This document shows positions 25,901-34,984 of a DNA stretch of 64,000 nucleotides, one piece after another; within the stretch, counting starts at the first letter, position 1, and each line of letters begins with the position of its first letter. A program made the position numbers and the translations under genes. The notes beneath the pieces are model-generated. The model was not told where the DNA came from, searched no databases, and saw nothing but the letters and a program-made list of their open reading frames with translations. The DNA is from Ricordea florida (lineage: Eukaryota; Cnidaria; Anthozoa; Corallimorpharia; Ricordeidae): the NCBI GenBank assembly GCA_949710005.1, contig OX453273.1:3778706-3842705 (forward strand). The letters are read 5' to 3'.

Positions 25901-28900
25901 AAAGCTAACCTTGGCACTTATCAGACCTAAGGTTAGCTTTGATGAATGTTTAGGATAATTTCTGTATTGGTAAAACAATGACCTGTGACCTGTATTTTTT
26001 TAAAAAAATATCACCTAGTTAAAAAAATATCACCTAGTTAAAAAAAATATCACCTAGTTAAAAAAAATCACCTAGTTAAAAAAAAACTATCTAGTTCAAA
26101 ATAAAAAATAACTGAAAACAAAAATTAACTGCAACATATACTAAAACAACTATTCACCTTAGTGTCGGTGGCTAGTGGTGGATATTTACCTCGCCGCTTC
26201 GCGGCTCAGTAAATATCCACCACTAGCCACTTCCACTTCGGTGAATAGTTGTTAATTATTAACTATGTATGTAAGTATAATGTTTAATATTATAAAAACT
26301 GTTGACTGTCATTAAATAAAGTTATTTATTAAAGAAAAGTAGCCAATCAGAACTCAGGATTTGCCTCGTCTTGCATGCTCATGGAACCAGCCATACAATA
26401 AATTCAATCATTTTCCTTCCTTCATCAAAATAATGAAAAATAACATTGATTTTGGGATCATCAATGTCACACAACAACAGTTTTGGTGCTTAAGAAAATG
26501 ACTGAGAGAGTTTGAAACACTGAGTGACGATCTTGCCAAAATTATTGAACAACTTATTTAGTACAAAGGCTCAGATAGTTGAAAGGAAAGTGTCTTGAAT
26601 TTAAGGTCATGATGATAATGATGACGACAATGTTGATGATGATAATCAAACTATACCTTCCAATGATGTTTTGATCACGTAATTAGAATTAAACTGAAAA
26701 TACGTTATTTCTTTTAAACTTTACCTGTAGCATGTCCAAGAGCTCCAGATGGGATGGAAAATTTGACAGTTTCACCAACTTTGCCACAGACTTGTAGATA
26801 TGCATAGAACAAATGCACTGTTTGTGCCATTATGCGTGACCAATTTATAGAATTCATGGCACACAAATTGTTGTCTTTTACATAATCTTTGTCCATTAAG
26901 CAGCTTTTCAGTGGTACATCCAAGTCATCTGATATTCCATGCCCTCCCAAAACATGAACATTGTCATCCAAGACTGTTGTCATTTGTAACTGCTGTATTT
27001 GATTAACACGACCAACTGGAAACAGACATATAATGTCAAGACAGTCTGATTTCCTTGCAACATTAACTGCAGAGCCTCCAGTATCACCACTTGTCGCAAC
27101 AAGGACAATAGCATTTTTCTTTTTCTTGCTTAGAAAGTAATCCATAAACTGTGAAACAGCACCAAGAGCAATGTCCTTGAAAACCAGTGTTTTGCCATGA
27201 AAAAGCTCCAGCACATAAAATTCATCAACTTTTGTCACACTTACTACGTCTCTGTTTCCAAAGTCTGCAAAAGCCTTATCAACAATAGCTGCCAATAAGA
27301 AAAAAATCAATGAATTAATGAATAATTCACAATGGTACCTTAAATTACTAGCTATACATTGCTCAGTAATAACTGCTGGTTAAGCCCTCGTCCTTGGAAA
27401 CTGTTGTATTGGAAACTATGTCATACACAATTTTACTACACTTGGATGGAAATTTTGATTGGAAAACATTCTAAACCAGGCGGAGTTTAAAACCCAAGAC
27501 TGCATTGTATTATGCAGTAAATGTCAGAAATCAACCTGATTTCATTGATTTCATTATTACTCAGGTTTTCCAGGGGAAACGCCCAAGGTTAAATTTCAGC
27601 TTCATTTTTTTTGTGTTCAGTCACAAATTGCACTCAAGCTAGTAAAGTGCATGTGCAGAGTTAAGCAAAGCCCATATTAATAGTTTCAATTAAGCCAACG
27701 TGCATATGTGGCACTGGACGAAAATGGAGTCATTGAAAGTGATGAATATGGTGTCTGATACACTCACATCACATACAAATGTGCACACCATTCGCTGTAG
27801 ACCCACACTAAAAGATGACAAGCATTTTTGAAAAGGAGAGGTAACAGAACAGTTGTTTAACTTTGACTAGGTGGAAGAGTATCAAGATATCGTAATCAGC
27901 AGCGTTGACAAGGGGATGGAAACAGAAGAGAATAATGCATGGAAGACGAGTATCATTGCTGTGGATGACAAAGAGCTGCTGACCAGCAAGAGTGAACTAA
28001 TCCATAAGAGCACTAAAAAGTAACCTTTTGGTGTATGAATGTTTGGAATGAAATGCGTCGCATGTAGGTGTGCTGCATGGGGAATATTCTAATATTCGCT
28101 GAGGGAATATTAGAATATTAGTCCTGCTTTCCCTTGCTACAATCAAAGTCATCACCAGCTTTTCAGAAAGCTACTAATGAGCGGGGTTTATTCAATGAAA
28201 TAAGCCTGGAAGAACAAAGGAAAATGAGCCATGGAAAAATAAGGACCACTAATTTTTTCAACTGACCGTTTTAACAATTTTCTGCAATCACTCTATCACT
28301 GTTAATTGCCACCACTCTAACCTAAATAGTAAATAATAATTTAGCCAGCATTTCTACTGTAGTTCTTTTTTGTTTTCAGTTGACAAGCCAGGACATCAGG
28401 AAAGCCCTGAGTTCACACAGATAAGCGTCTAGTCTTTAATAACAATTATGAAGACAAAGAAATCAAAGCAATATGTAAATATCATGGTATTTGTAACTCC
28501 AGACCTACAACCGACAGGTGCTTTTTCTCGTTTAGAACAAACGACAGTCACTACATGTACATCTAACTTCTTCCCCCCTCTCTTCAATGTTGGGAAACCT
28601 GTTAAAGTTATTTTTTATCACCAAGGTATTACGTTTGATAATATAATACCAACATTGCTTGAGGGGGAGCAGGGGGTATAAGATTTTGTATAATCCCCGA
28701 CATCTGTAAGAAAACAAGGAATTCGGACAATCAGTCCAAGGTATTTTGGCAAAGACTGTAGGTCTGCTTAATGTAATGCAAAAGAGAAAAGGCTTGAGTT
28801 TAAAAGTCCTTCGCAGCTCCTTTCATTTCTATCTGATTCTGAGCATTTACACCAACTCTAGGCTTGTGAAATAATGGAGATGGCATCTGTTGAGCCTGGG

Positions 28901-29408
28901 AATGTATTTTTTGAAACTGTCACAGGCAAACTTGAGAAAAAGCAAATCCAAGTTGTCCCACTACAAATCATACCTACAAAATCCCAGTTGCTGGTTTGGA
29001 TGAGCTATAGGAGACTTGTGGGAGCAATGCTAACTAGGTTCACCGGACAAACATCCTGCATACCACTACTATACCCTCCCTTGTTAGGCATTATTTTAAC
29101 ACCTTTCTCCCAGTCATTCCCTGGTGCTAAAAAACCCCAACAGTAGCATTTCAAAACAGCCATAAACATTTCACTTCCAACTTACCACTCAGGTCTTCAA
29201 ATGGTATTTCTTGCTGAGAAATGAAAAGAGACATAATCTCCTTACAAAGCTCCAAATATGACAGACTTTTCCATTTCTGCAGGTAATTCAAATCCACCTG
29301 GGGGATTACTTCTGGCATAAACAGCCCACCATCACTAGCATAGCTGCTGAAAACGGCTTCCTCAAATGAAAGACCACTGACTTTCCCTCTCGTACTTTTG
29401 TACTTCAT
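15722..29408 (-). CDS. THNSL2: Threonine synthase-like 2 (PLP-dependent), complete
   Basis: This is a fold-type II PLP enzyme of the threonine-synthase-like family. In animals these proteins act on O-phospho-hydroxyamino acids as phospho-lyases rather than as true threonine synthases. Exons on the minus strand are 29408-29186, 27288-26725, 21622-21474, 20185-20060, 19337-19204 and 15953-15722, with stop after KERRAKLSW. They total 1428 bases, 475 codons plus stop, close to the roughly 480 residues of vertebrate THNSL2. All six phases agree. Visible landmarks are the N-terminal STRG and YASDGGLFMPE, the PLP-lysine segment KTLVFKDIALG, the TSGDTG loop, and the glycine-rich phosphate-binding loop PSGALGHATG. 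The gene reads as intact. Introns 2 and 5 are loaded with transposons. Confidence 0.95.
16931..17056. repeat. Small hairpin MITE in the last THNSL2 intron
   Basis: Left arm GGCCCGTTTCAAACGTGAAA with CTTTCATGTGCCGA is mirrored by CGGCACATGAAAAGTTCGAC and TTTAAAACGGGCC at 17018-17056. The loop is about 50 bases and A/T-rich. No open frame. Confidence 0.8.
17589..18184. mobile_element. TIR element with an expanded internal minisatellite
   Basis: The ends are 37-39 base terminal inverted repeats: TGGGGTGCCATTACTGCCAA with AATTATTGTTTTATTATTA on the left and the mirrored GGCGGAACTGGCACCCCA on the right. The flanking dinucleotide is TA on both sides, consistent with a TA target duplication. The interior is almost wholly a minisatellite of about 21-base units (ACTGGTGCCTAATAATAAAA and AACATTGTGCCTAATAATAA) in higher-order blocks punctuated by AATAATTCCAAACAATAATA. 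Long open frames on both strands here are artefacts of the repeat. Confidence 0.85.
18196..18649. mobile_element. Probable small TIR element with G/C-run ends
   Basis: The left end CAGGCCCGGCGGAGC with a long G run and GCCCCCCCACTTTTG is mirrored at the right by CCCCCCCACTTCAAAATACG and CTCCGCCGTCCCTG. It lies directly beside the minisatellite element. No coding content was recognised. Confidence 0.55.
19204..19337 (-). CDS. THNSL2: THNSL2 exon 5
   Basis: It encodes INEVISTCSVSCDETLATMK and QYLLCPHTAVGVAGVWNG. QYLLCPHTA is the conserved C-terminal segment of the family. Donor GTAAATAAAG. Confidence 0.93.
20060..20185 (-). CDS. THNSL2: THNSL2 exon 4
   Basis: It encodes VPYNMQRIFYFFSGMKCDVV and ends at RIPEELRKD before the donor GTAAGTC. 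It is 42 codons with both borders in phase 0. Confidence 0.93.
20535..20678. repeat. Hairpin element, family shared with 55.5 kb
   Basis: The arms start TAATGTATGGTTCCGAGGGA and run through GTTTTGTTTCCCGAGAGTCC to an apex CCCGAGACGAAGTCGAGGG. The right arm repeats them in reverse complement to CCATACATTA. It is followed by AAGTGCTTTGTTATAT, also seen after the copy at 55.5 kb. Confidence 0.83.
21039..21300. repeat. Hairpin element with Cnidaria-typical tail
   Basis: A long hairpin at 21039-21180 has arms of about 60 bases (GTATGGGAAAAAACTGTGCC, GTCTTGAGTACG) and the apex CCCGAGGCCGAAGGCCGAGG. The tail to about 21300 contains GCGCGATTAGCCAATCAGAT. The open frame through it is not a gene. Confidence 0.8.
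21474..21622 (-). CDS. THNSL2: THNSL2 exon 3
   Basis: It encodes AACLAYKMGLPVKLLLAVND followed by NDITHRTISKGEF and the SSAMDTQ end. Acceptor TTTTTCAG, donor GTAAAAAG. It sits just upstream, in transcript terms, of a hairpin element at 21.0-21.2 kb and downstream of the hAT-like and Crypton-related insertions. Confidence 0.94.
21855..24478. mobile_element. hAT-like DNA transposon, non-autonomous, in THNSL2 intron 2
   Basis: The ends are inverted repeats: CAGGCCTTCTAACAGGGTGC at about 21856 and its imperfect mirror ATCGCATAACACCAGAAGGC ending 24473. The flanks are GGTTATAC and GGTTATAT, a near-perfect 8-base target duplication of the size hAT elements make. Subterminal regions repeat words of the type AATTATGCGAT in both orientations. 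The 2.6 kb interior has no convincing transposase. A minus-strand frame of 118 codons at 22664-23020 resembles nothing I know. Confidence 0.65.
24626..24780. repeat. Short inverted repeat
   Basis: TGCAACCATTGAGTTAT at 24627 is mirrored by ATAACTCAATGGTTGCA ending near 24780, with partly matching inner arms (GGAGGCTGCTAAGCA against TGCTTAGCAAACCTCC). The centre is three tandem AAAAGCATTCTTTC units. Confidence 0.7.
25200..25680 (+). pseudogene. Crypton-type (DUF3504-like) transposon coding remnant, two exons
   Basis: A plus-strand frame from ATG 25217 reads MAPRFASMTSEEIIQINNEA and KKATKFGLAVFRG, then a splice-like GTAATG. A second open segment (about 25474-25677) reads ECFQIQKEFATPFEKMSPLE and YNKKFLTAIRAALDCHLRSP. 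The wording (NSKKATK, TPFEKMSPLEL, SIRAAL-type, HLRSPPF) matches the N-terminal part of proteins related to Crypton tyrosine-recombinase transposons (ZMYM2/QRICH1/KCTD1-like). The catalytic C-terminal part is absent; the frame runs into an inverted-repeat structure instead. It lies in intron 2 of THNSL2. Confidence 0.6.
25689..26148. repeat. 460-bp inverted repeat (arms about 215-225 bases)
   Basis: The left arm starts GTTTTAGTATATATGTTGCA and runs through several TAACTAGGTGATATTTTTT units to AAAGCTAACCTT. The right arm mirrors it back to TGCAACATATACTAAAAC. The loop is under 20 bases. The arms differ slightly in the number of GATATTTTTTTAACTAGGT units. Confidence 0.9.
26149..26252. repeat. 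104-bp hairpin adjoining the large inverted repeat
   Basis: Arms ACTATTCACC...GGTGGCTAGTGGTGGATATT and mirror flank the apex CCTCGCCGCTTCGCGGCTCA. It abuts the 25.7-26.1 kb palindrome. The words CAGTGGATAGCG and GATTGGCTAG at 25115-25150 suggest that the two hairpins and the Crypton remnant belong to one composite element of about 1.2 kb. Confidence 0.85.
26725..27288 (-). CDS. THNSL2: THNSL2 exon 2 (catalytic core)
   Basis: This 564-base exon carries most of the catalytic fold: FKDIALGAVSQF with the presumed PLP lysine, VLVATSGDTGGSAVNVARK, LQMTTVLDDNVHVLGGHG and NSINWSRIMAQTVHLFYAY. The acceptor is TTATTGGCAG and the donor is GTAAAG after GCTACAG. The start shown as a longer frame (IFFLL upstream) is intronic. 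Confidence 0.95.
27690..28025 (+). pseudogene. Decayed coding remnant of unknown family
   Basis: One plus-strand frame reads SDTLTSHTNVHTIRCRPTLK and DDKHF, is broken by TGA and then TAG, and continues EEYQDIVISSVDKGMETEEN to DDKELLTSKSELIHKSTKK and a stop. The first half matches, at the protein level, a frame at 40.4 kb (SVTLTTLTNAHSVRGRPSLK). I do not recognise the family. It lies in intron 1 of THNSL2 on the opposite strand and is probably a retro- or transposon-borne copy. Confidence 0.45.
28080..28123. repeat. Short palindrome GGAATATTCTAATATTC
   Basis: A 16-17 base arm on each side of GCTGA. No other feature attached. Confidence 0.6.
29186..29408 (-). CDS. THNSL2: THNSL2 exon 1 (start codon)
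   Basis: ATG at 29408 begins MKYKSTRGKVSGLSFEEAVF, matching the N-terminal threonine-synthase domain. The exon ends GACCTGAGTG at the donor GTAAGTTGG. The in-frame read-through past the donor quickly meets a stop. The transcription start is upstream and not identified. Confidence 0.93.
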
Positions 29409-29654
29409 TGCTTCAAAATAGCAAAATATGCAATCAGGGGCATAGCATAAGATTTTGAAGTGTAAGCACAGGAAGACAAATATAGCATTTCTTGCTGCCC
29501 CTTTATGGACTAAAAAAGAATAAAGGAAATACTACAACAAAGACACTAATATAATGTGAAAAATTTATCAGTCATCCTGATTTTATGATAAAAATGCTTT
29601 TTTTCAGATTTCACCTGTAAACATGGGCAGATGTGCATATATGCAGCGTCTGAA

Positions 29655-30010
29655 ATTAACCTTTTCCTAAGGGAGCCAACTGGTGACCAACCTAAAAATT
29701 TTGGTCGCCAGATGGAAGGGTTTGGTCGCCAAAAACAAGTGTTGGTTTTTTGCCTGCAATATCCGTATATGGCGCCACATAAATATGGCGATTGTAAAAT
29801 CGTCGCTTCATTTTACTACAGCAGTTCAAGGGAACTTTATATCTTCTTTTCAAAAAGCCCTTTTACCTTGGAATTTCAAATGCCGAGGGGACAAAAGGTT
29901 AGTCGCCTGCTGGGGACCAGTTCTAAAATTCTGGTTGCTAACATTTTTGGTCACAACATTTTTTAATTTTTGGTCACATTGGCAACCAGTCAGTTGCAAT
30001 TTCGGACCCT
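29655..30010. repeat. Repeat rich in GGTCGCCA / GGTCACA words
   Basis: TTTTGGTCGCCAGATGGAAG and TTTGGTCGCCAAAAACAAG near the left and several TTTTTGGTCACA words near the right give a repetitive character. An open frame runs through it but has no recognisable domain. Upstream flank of THNSL2. Confidence 0.35.
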
Positions 30011-30939
30011 GATATGGATGCTATGCCCTTGGCAATTATCACTAAAGATACATTGTGTAGATATTGTGACCCATTTACTACACATTTTGGATATTTCAGC
30101 AGATACCAAATTAATTGACAGGGAGATTCCCACAAGACCTTCCAGGATTCCACAAAACAGGATATACATTTGCTACTAATTATTAGTTACTTAGAGAATA
30201 TACAGAAAAAAATCCTGAAATTTCCAGTCCCATTTGCTTCTGGGACAACAGTCTCCTGGGCAAGTCACTTCAGGTCTAGCACGCAAAAATAAGTTGCAAG
30301 GTGGTATATACATTTAAGTCATATATCAGAGAAAAAAACATGTTTGTAATAACTACCTGCCAAACTAACAATAACTACCAGTATCATTAAATAACTCAAA
30401 AATATTTAACAAAACAAAAGCAATTTCCACTCTAAAGACTTTCTTCATCAGCTTGGTGAAATACAACTTAGAAGTTGTGTGATACCATTGTGTTGGATAA
30501 TGTTCACAAGCTAATAAAATGCAAAACTTTCAACATGCTGATTAGCTGACAGAACATCAATTAATCAGTTAATTAATATGGATTAGTATTGGCCAATCAA
30601 TGACCTTTCTTGTGATATTGTTTTTCAAATAAGCTGAATGTTTTGCTTCATGTAATCCACACATTGTTTCTGTTACTATGCATTGCAGGTTTACAACAGC
30701 TGTTAGAGCTCAGTTGCTCAACCATGGCTGAAGTGAAGTGGTTGCAATGCAAATTCAATGCTAAAATTATAGCAGACATAAATGTTAAGTCACTTAACTG
30801 TGATGTTTGAAATAAAATTAGTAAAATCATGAACTGTAGTGTTTCTGCATCTTTGTCAGCGCTGTCATGGTGTTTTTGTATTGATCTAGCTCTATCCTCA
30901 ACGGATTGAAAACAACAAAGACACCACAAAATGGTAATC

Positions 30940-31080
30940 AATGATTGTCAATGATCGATCAACAATCAATGAAAGGTCACAGAAACGTCGCTCATTGATT
31001 GATCATCGATTTCCAATATTAATCGATTGTTATCGATTGGGTATCGATTATATCGATTGTTACCGATTATCGATTCCATC
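30940..31080. repeat. ATCGATT-rich short repeat
   Basis: Repeated (T)ATCGATTGTTATCGATT words over about 140 bases. No coding content. Confidence 0.55.
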
Positions 31081-31297
31081 CATATTATTAACAGGTAGTT
31101 GTGTGCAATTTTGTATAAATAAGCTCACTCATGATATATTTTTTTCAAAAAATACAAATTGCACCCGCCATACAGTCTCGTGCAATTTTTTCAGTCTTTA
31201 AAAAATCTTTTTTATTCCAAATTGCACTCGAAACCACTTGATTACCTGTACAAAGTAAACATGATTGCGTTACCTCTTCCGAGGCTGCAAAACACAA

Positions 31298-31640
31298 AAT
31301 AATCAACAATTAGACCCGTAGCCCTTGAGGGTGAAGGGTCTAATTGTTTTAGTATCACCCAACTTGTCGGACAGAAAAAGCAATAATAAAAGAAAGTTGA
31401 AAGAAAGATTTCTTTCGGAATCAAATAAAAGAAAGCGCCACGAATTTCGCTACTCGACTACTATTACTAATAGTCCTCTAGTGGCGTAGCCAATCAGACT
31501 GCAGCATTTGCATTAGTCCACTAGTTGGGTGATACTAATAATAATTTGGGCTACGGGTCAATAGCCAATTCGGCTTCGCCTCATGGGCTATTGACCCGTA
31601 GCGCTTGCGGGCTAGGGGTCTAATTGTTAATTATTAACCT
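31298..31640. mobile_element. Nested inverted-repeat element upstream of THNSL2
   Basis: Outer words CAACAATTAGACCCGTAGCC (left) and GGGTCTAATTGTTAATTATT (right) are inverted. AGTATCACCCAACT at 31352 is mirrored by AGTTGGGTGATACT at 31524. A right-hand hairpin has apex CCAATTCGGCTTCGCCTCATG. The interior carries GGCGTAGCCAATCAGACTGC. Non-coding. Confidence 0.75.
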
Positions 31641-32231
31641 ACTTGACCACAAACTTGAACTCCACGCGTTCACCACAAGTAAAAACGCCGAAATTTCGTT
31701 AGGTGAATAAATACTAATCAGTTAATCACCGGAGTTATTTGTTTTCAGTGTTAAAATTATAGCTATCTCAAGTGAGTAGAAAATAAATATTATATTACAC
31801 CGTGTTGTGACAGATATAATTGTTAATCGCGGAAAATGTAGTGAAAATACGAGTTTATCGCTTTGTCCCACATCGAAGTCACTTTTCTTTGGATGGCCAT
31901 CTACAGAAAACTGTCTTCTAGTGAAACAAAAGGATTAACTTCTAATGTCACAGACAATACGACAACGCGTACGTGTTAATTAGAAAAAGTAGCGGACAAA
32001 GGACCTTCCACTTAAACCCGGCATTGTACCAAGAATATAGACATCTACAGGGCGAAAACATAGCCTCATGAACTAGATAACCATTTCAAAACCAATTACA
32101 GTTAATAATGTTAAAATATAGTACCTTTAAAACACGTAATCACAGTACAGAAAAGGAACGAAGCTGTCCTTGTTTTTCACTCTCTCCCTCTATCTCGTAC
32201 CCAGGATCCCGCCAAATCTAGCCCAATTGTA

Positions 32232-33665
32232 CAGTGGTGGCCTTCTAACAGGAGGGGAGAGGGGAAGTTTAGGTGCAAGGTATCCCGGCGGTCATTTCGC
32301 ACCACGGTGATTTCGCTCCCAGTCATTTCGCACCAAACGAGAGTCAGATCGTTCCACGGAATGGTCACTTCACTCCATTACAGTCAATTCGCTCCATGTT
32401 AAAGTCGATGTTTACATGTTGTTGAGTAGAGAACATCAAGTGCCAGAACATGAAATACAGATCACGAGTGTTCCTTGCTGATATGTACATGTTGTCAATT
32501 TACTGTTTCATACTGGTCATAGAACATGCATTGGAACGAGTTACTTGATGTTTACAAGTAACCGAGGGCGCTTTCCATTCGACGAAAAATTCCGAGATTT
32601 CCGGTCCGAAATTGAATGGAACGGTAAAAATTCCGGGAAAAGTTTTCGAAAATTTAGGAATACGTTTTGAGTGCACCCTCTTTGATGGAATTTCCGGAAT
32701 TATCGAAAATTTTGTGTTCCATTCGCAAGAGATGTCGGGTTTAGTTTCCCTACCGAGCGTGACGGGCGGAGCAGCGTATCAATGCTCAGCGTGTGGCTTT
32801 GTGTCGAACGATTTCAGTCTTTTTCAACAGCAGTATTTGTTTTTCTGGCAAAATTGCGGGCCGCCCAGATGAATTGCCAGTTGGAATCCTCACCAGTGTG
32901 CATTATTTCTTGTGTCAATAGCTGACACGTTTCCCTAGTCATCCGGAAATGGTTTTCGAACTCCCCCGACAAAAATACGCTGGAATAGTCACTTCGAAGT
33001 ACCCATTTACACGAGTTAATTCCCTCCGCATAAAGCAGGCAACTGCAGCCAGAAGTATTACGTCGTCGTTGGTATCGAGAATGGTACAACTTATTGTTTC
33101 ACAGTCGTCTTGCTCTAAAGCCGCAAAAATGTTAAAAAGTCCTCCATTTTCAACACAACAAAGTTCACCCAGCATGGACTGTGTTGCAGAGCACGTGACC
33201 TCGAATTCTGGAAAGTGGTCGCACGCGTTCCATTCGACCAGCGAAAATTCCGAAAATTTGAACCGGTGATTTTTGTTGAATGGAAAGCGCCCCGAGTTAC
33301 CGAGTGTAGAGGCGAAACGAAGTCCGCGCCGGTAAACAAGGATCAAAAGCGTCATTTGAATAAAACTCTTTTCCCTTTTTACTAATCAAGAACAATATAT
33401 TTTCGATCATGGTCGTTCCATTCCACGTTGGAACAGGTAAGACCTCTGGGGCCTGGGCGCTTTTCTCTCTCTTTTTTTTAATTTTCAAATGCTTTCATCT
33501 TGATAAGTCTCCCTCGCAGCCGTTTATAAATGCATCTGGTTTGGTGCCAAGTGACTGGAAGCGAAATGACCGTGGTGCGAAATGACCGGAAACCAGGTGA
33601 AAGAAAGAACCATTGCGGGGCAGGGGGGGAACCGGAACATCCCCTCTCTCCTCCCTTTTGAACGC
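32232..33665. mobile_element. Outer TIR element, interrupted by a Harbinger-like insertion
   Basis: The left end TTCTAACAGGAGGGGAGAGG and the block GGTCATTTCGCACCACGGTG are mirrored at the right by GACCGTGGTGCGAAATGACC and CCCCTCTCTCCTCCCTTTTG. The words for 'ATTTCGC(A/T)CC' repeat several times on each side. The middle, 32558-33303, is a separate element. Confidence 0.65.
32558..33303 (-). mobile_element. PIF/Harbinger-like element, degenerate, nested
   Basis: Inverted ends GTAACCGAGGGCGCTTTCCA and its mirror TGGAAAGCGCCCCGAGTTAC bound 745 bases, followed inside by repeated AAAATTCCGAAAA-type words. On the minus strand, 33089-32814, a short frame contains FENHFRMTRETCQLLTQEIM, the wording of the segment that precedes the catalytic domain in HARBI1-type transposases. 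The catalytic DDE part is absent, so this is a deletion derivative. Confidence 0.55.
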
Positions 33666-33769
33666 CATCCAAGACGGCTATGCCATATTAGTTGTACTTT
33701 ATCCATTGTGAAGGAGTTGGGGAAAGGAGGGTGTGGAAATAGGTATACAAGAACCGGCCAATATCCAAT

Positions 33770-34375
33770 ATGCAGCCATCTATATGCAACAACAACAACA
33801 ATTTATTGGTATTCCGATATAAATGGAGTTACCTAAATACATAATCGTTAAATAATTATTCAAAAACGAAACAAATTACAACAGCAACCAGAAAGAAAAA
33901 TAAACGTAGTTAGTTACAAGATTCTTCATTTTAAGTTTTAGGGTTACAAAGTTCTCTTATTTGTAGTGCTTCATATGTAAAGTAACCTAGTTTTTTACAA
34001 ATAAAAGTGTCAGCATTGTTAAATAGAAATATTGTTTTCTCTGTGTTATTAAAGGAATCAAGTTTTGGATATTTCTTGATGATGTCATTTGTGACTTGTT
34101 GTCTAATATTATTGTATCGGTCACAATGAAATAAGAAATGCATTTCATTCTCGATTTGGTTGGAACAACAATACTGACAAATTCTAAGAGTTTCAGGTAA
34201 TTTAGGAGTACAGTGTCGCTCAGATTCAATTCTAAGATTATGATTACCAGATCGGAGTTTTGCCAAAGCCTTTGTGTTCTTTGGGATCTGACGAAAGGAG
34301 AAAGATTGTTAGCGATTTTCCTGTTGGTGAATAAGCTACCTTGAAGGGCTTTCACGGTACTGAATTGCACCAAGA
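33770..34375 (-). mobile_element. 3' end of a non-LTR retrotransposon
   Basis: On the minus strand, frames at 34373-34260 (NRKIANNLSPFVRSQ) and 34266-33931 (KLRSGNHNLRIESERHCTPK, then CQYCCSNQIENEMHFLFHC and a stop) join by a frameshift. The Cys-x2-Cys-x8-His-x4-Cys pattern is the zinc-knuckle-like motif at the C-terminus of many LINE ORF2 proteins. The sequence ends below 33800 with AATAAATTGTTGTTGTTGTT, a simple-repeat tail expected at a LINE 3' end. Truncated at the 5' side. Confidence 0.75.
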
Positions 34376-34984
34376 CTCACAGGCTCGAGGAATTTGACCA
34401 CGTAACACCTCTCAAGATGCAGCACAAGTGGCTGTCTCCTAACACGTACGTAAGACCTCCCTGCAAACACCACCCCTCCCCCCCAAAAAACGTCTCTCCG
34501 TCTCCCCCGGATCAACTCTGCTTTGCCTCTTCTCACCAGCACTCGAAGCTGTGAAGCGATTCGTGGCTACGATAAAGGTAATGTTACATTCGTGACTTCA
34601 AAGTTTAGAAGCTATTACGAAATCGATATGGATATTAGAAAGACCATAAAACGCAAAAGGTCAAAGGTCAATCTTTTCTTTAGAAAGAATCACCGCGGTT
34701 GCTTGATGAACTGTGAAAAGTTCACCACGCTTCGTACGCCACACACGCGTTTGTTATCACAATAAATAAACTATTTATACTACTAAAAATGAAACTTGAA
34801 AAATACCTCTTGAGCTGTCATGGGTCTCTTCAGATAAACAATAGCTTGATTTACTACATGACTCGATTTAAGGACCATTTTTAAGTGTGTTGGTGAGAAC
34901 AAACTGGAATAAAATATCGCCAGATAAGAGGTCTTACTGAGGATGAACGCGTGATCACAGCCCGTGAACGGCGAAATCGAAGAC

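Noticed and set aside
34964..34984. GTG start for the Tctex-domain protein
   Set aside because: Eukaryotic nuclear gene; first in-frame ATG is 34985.
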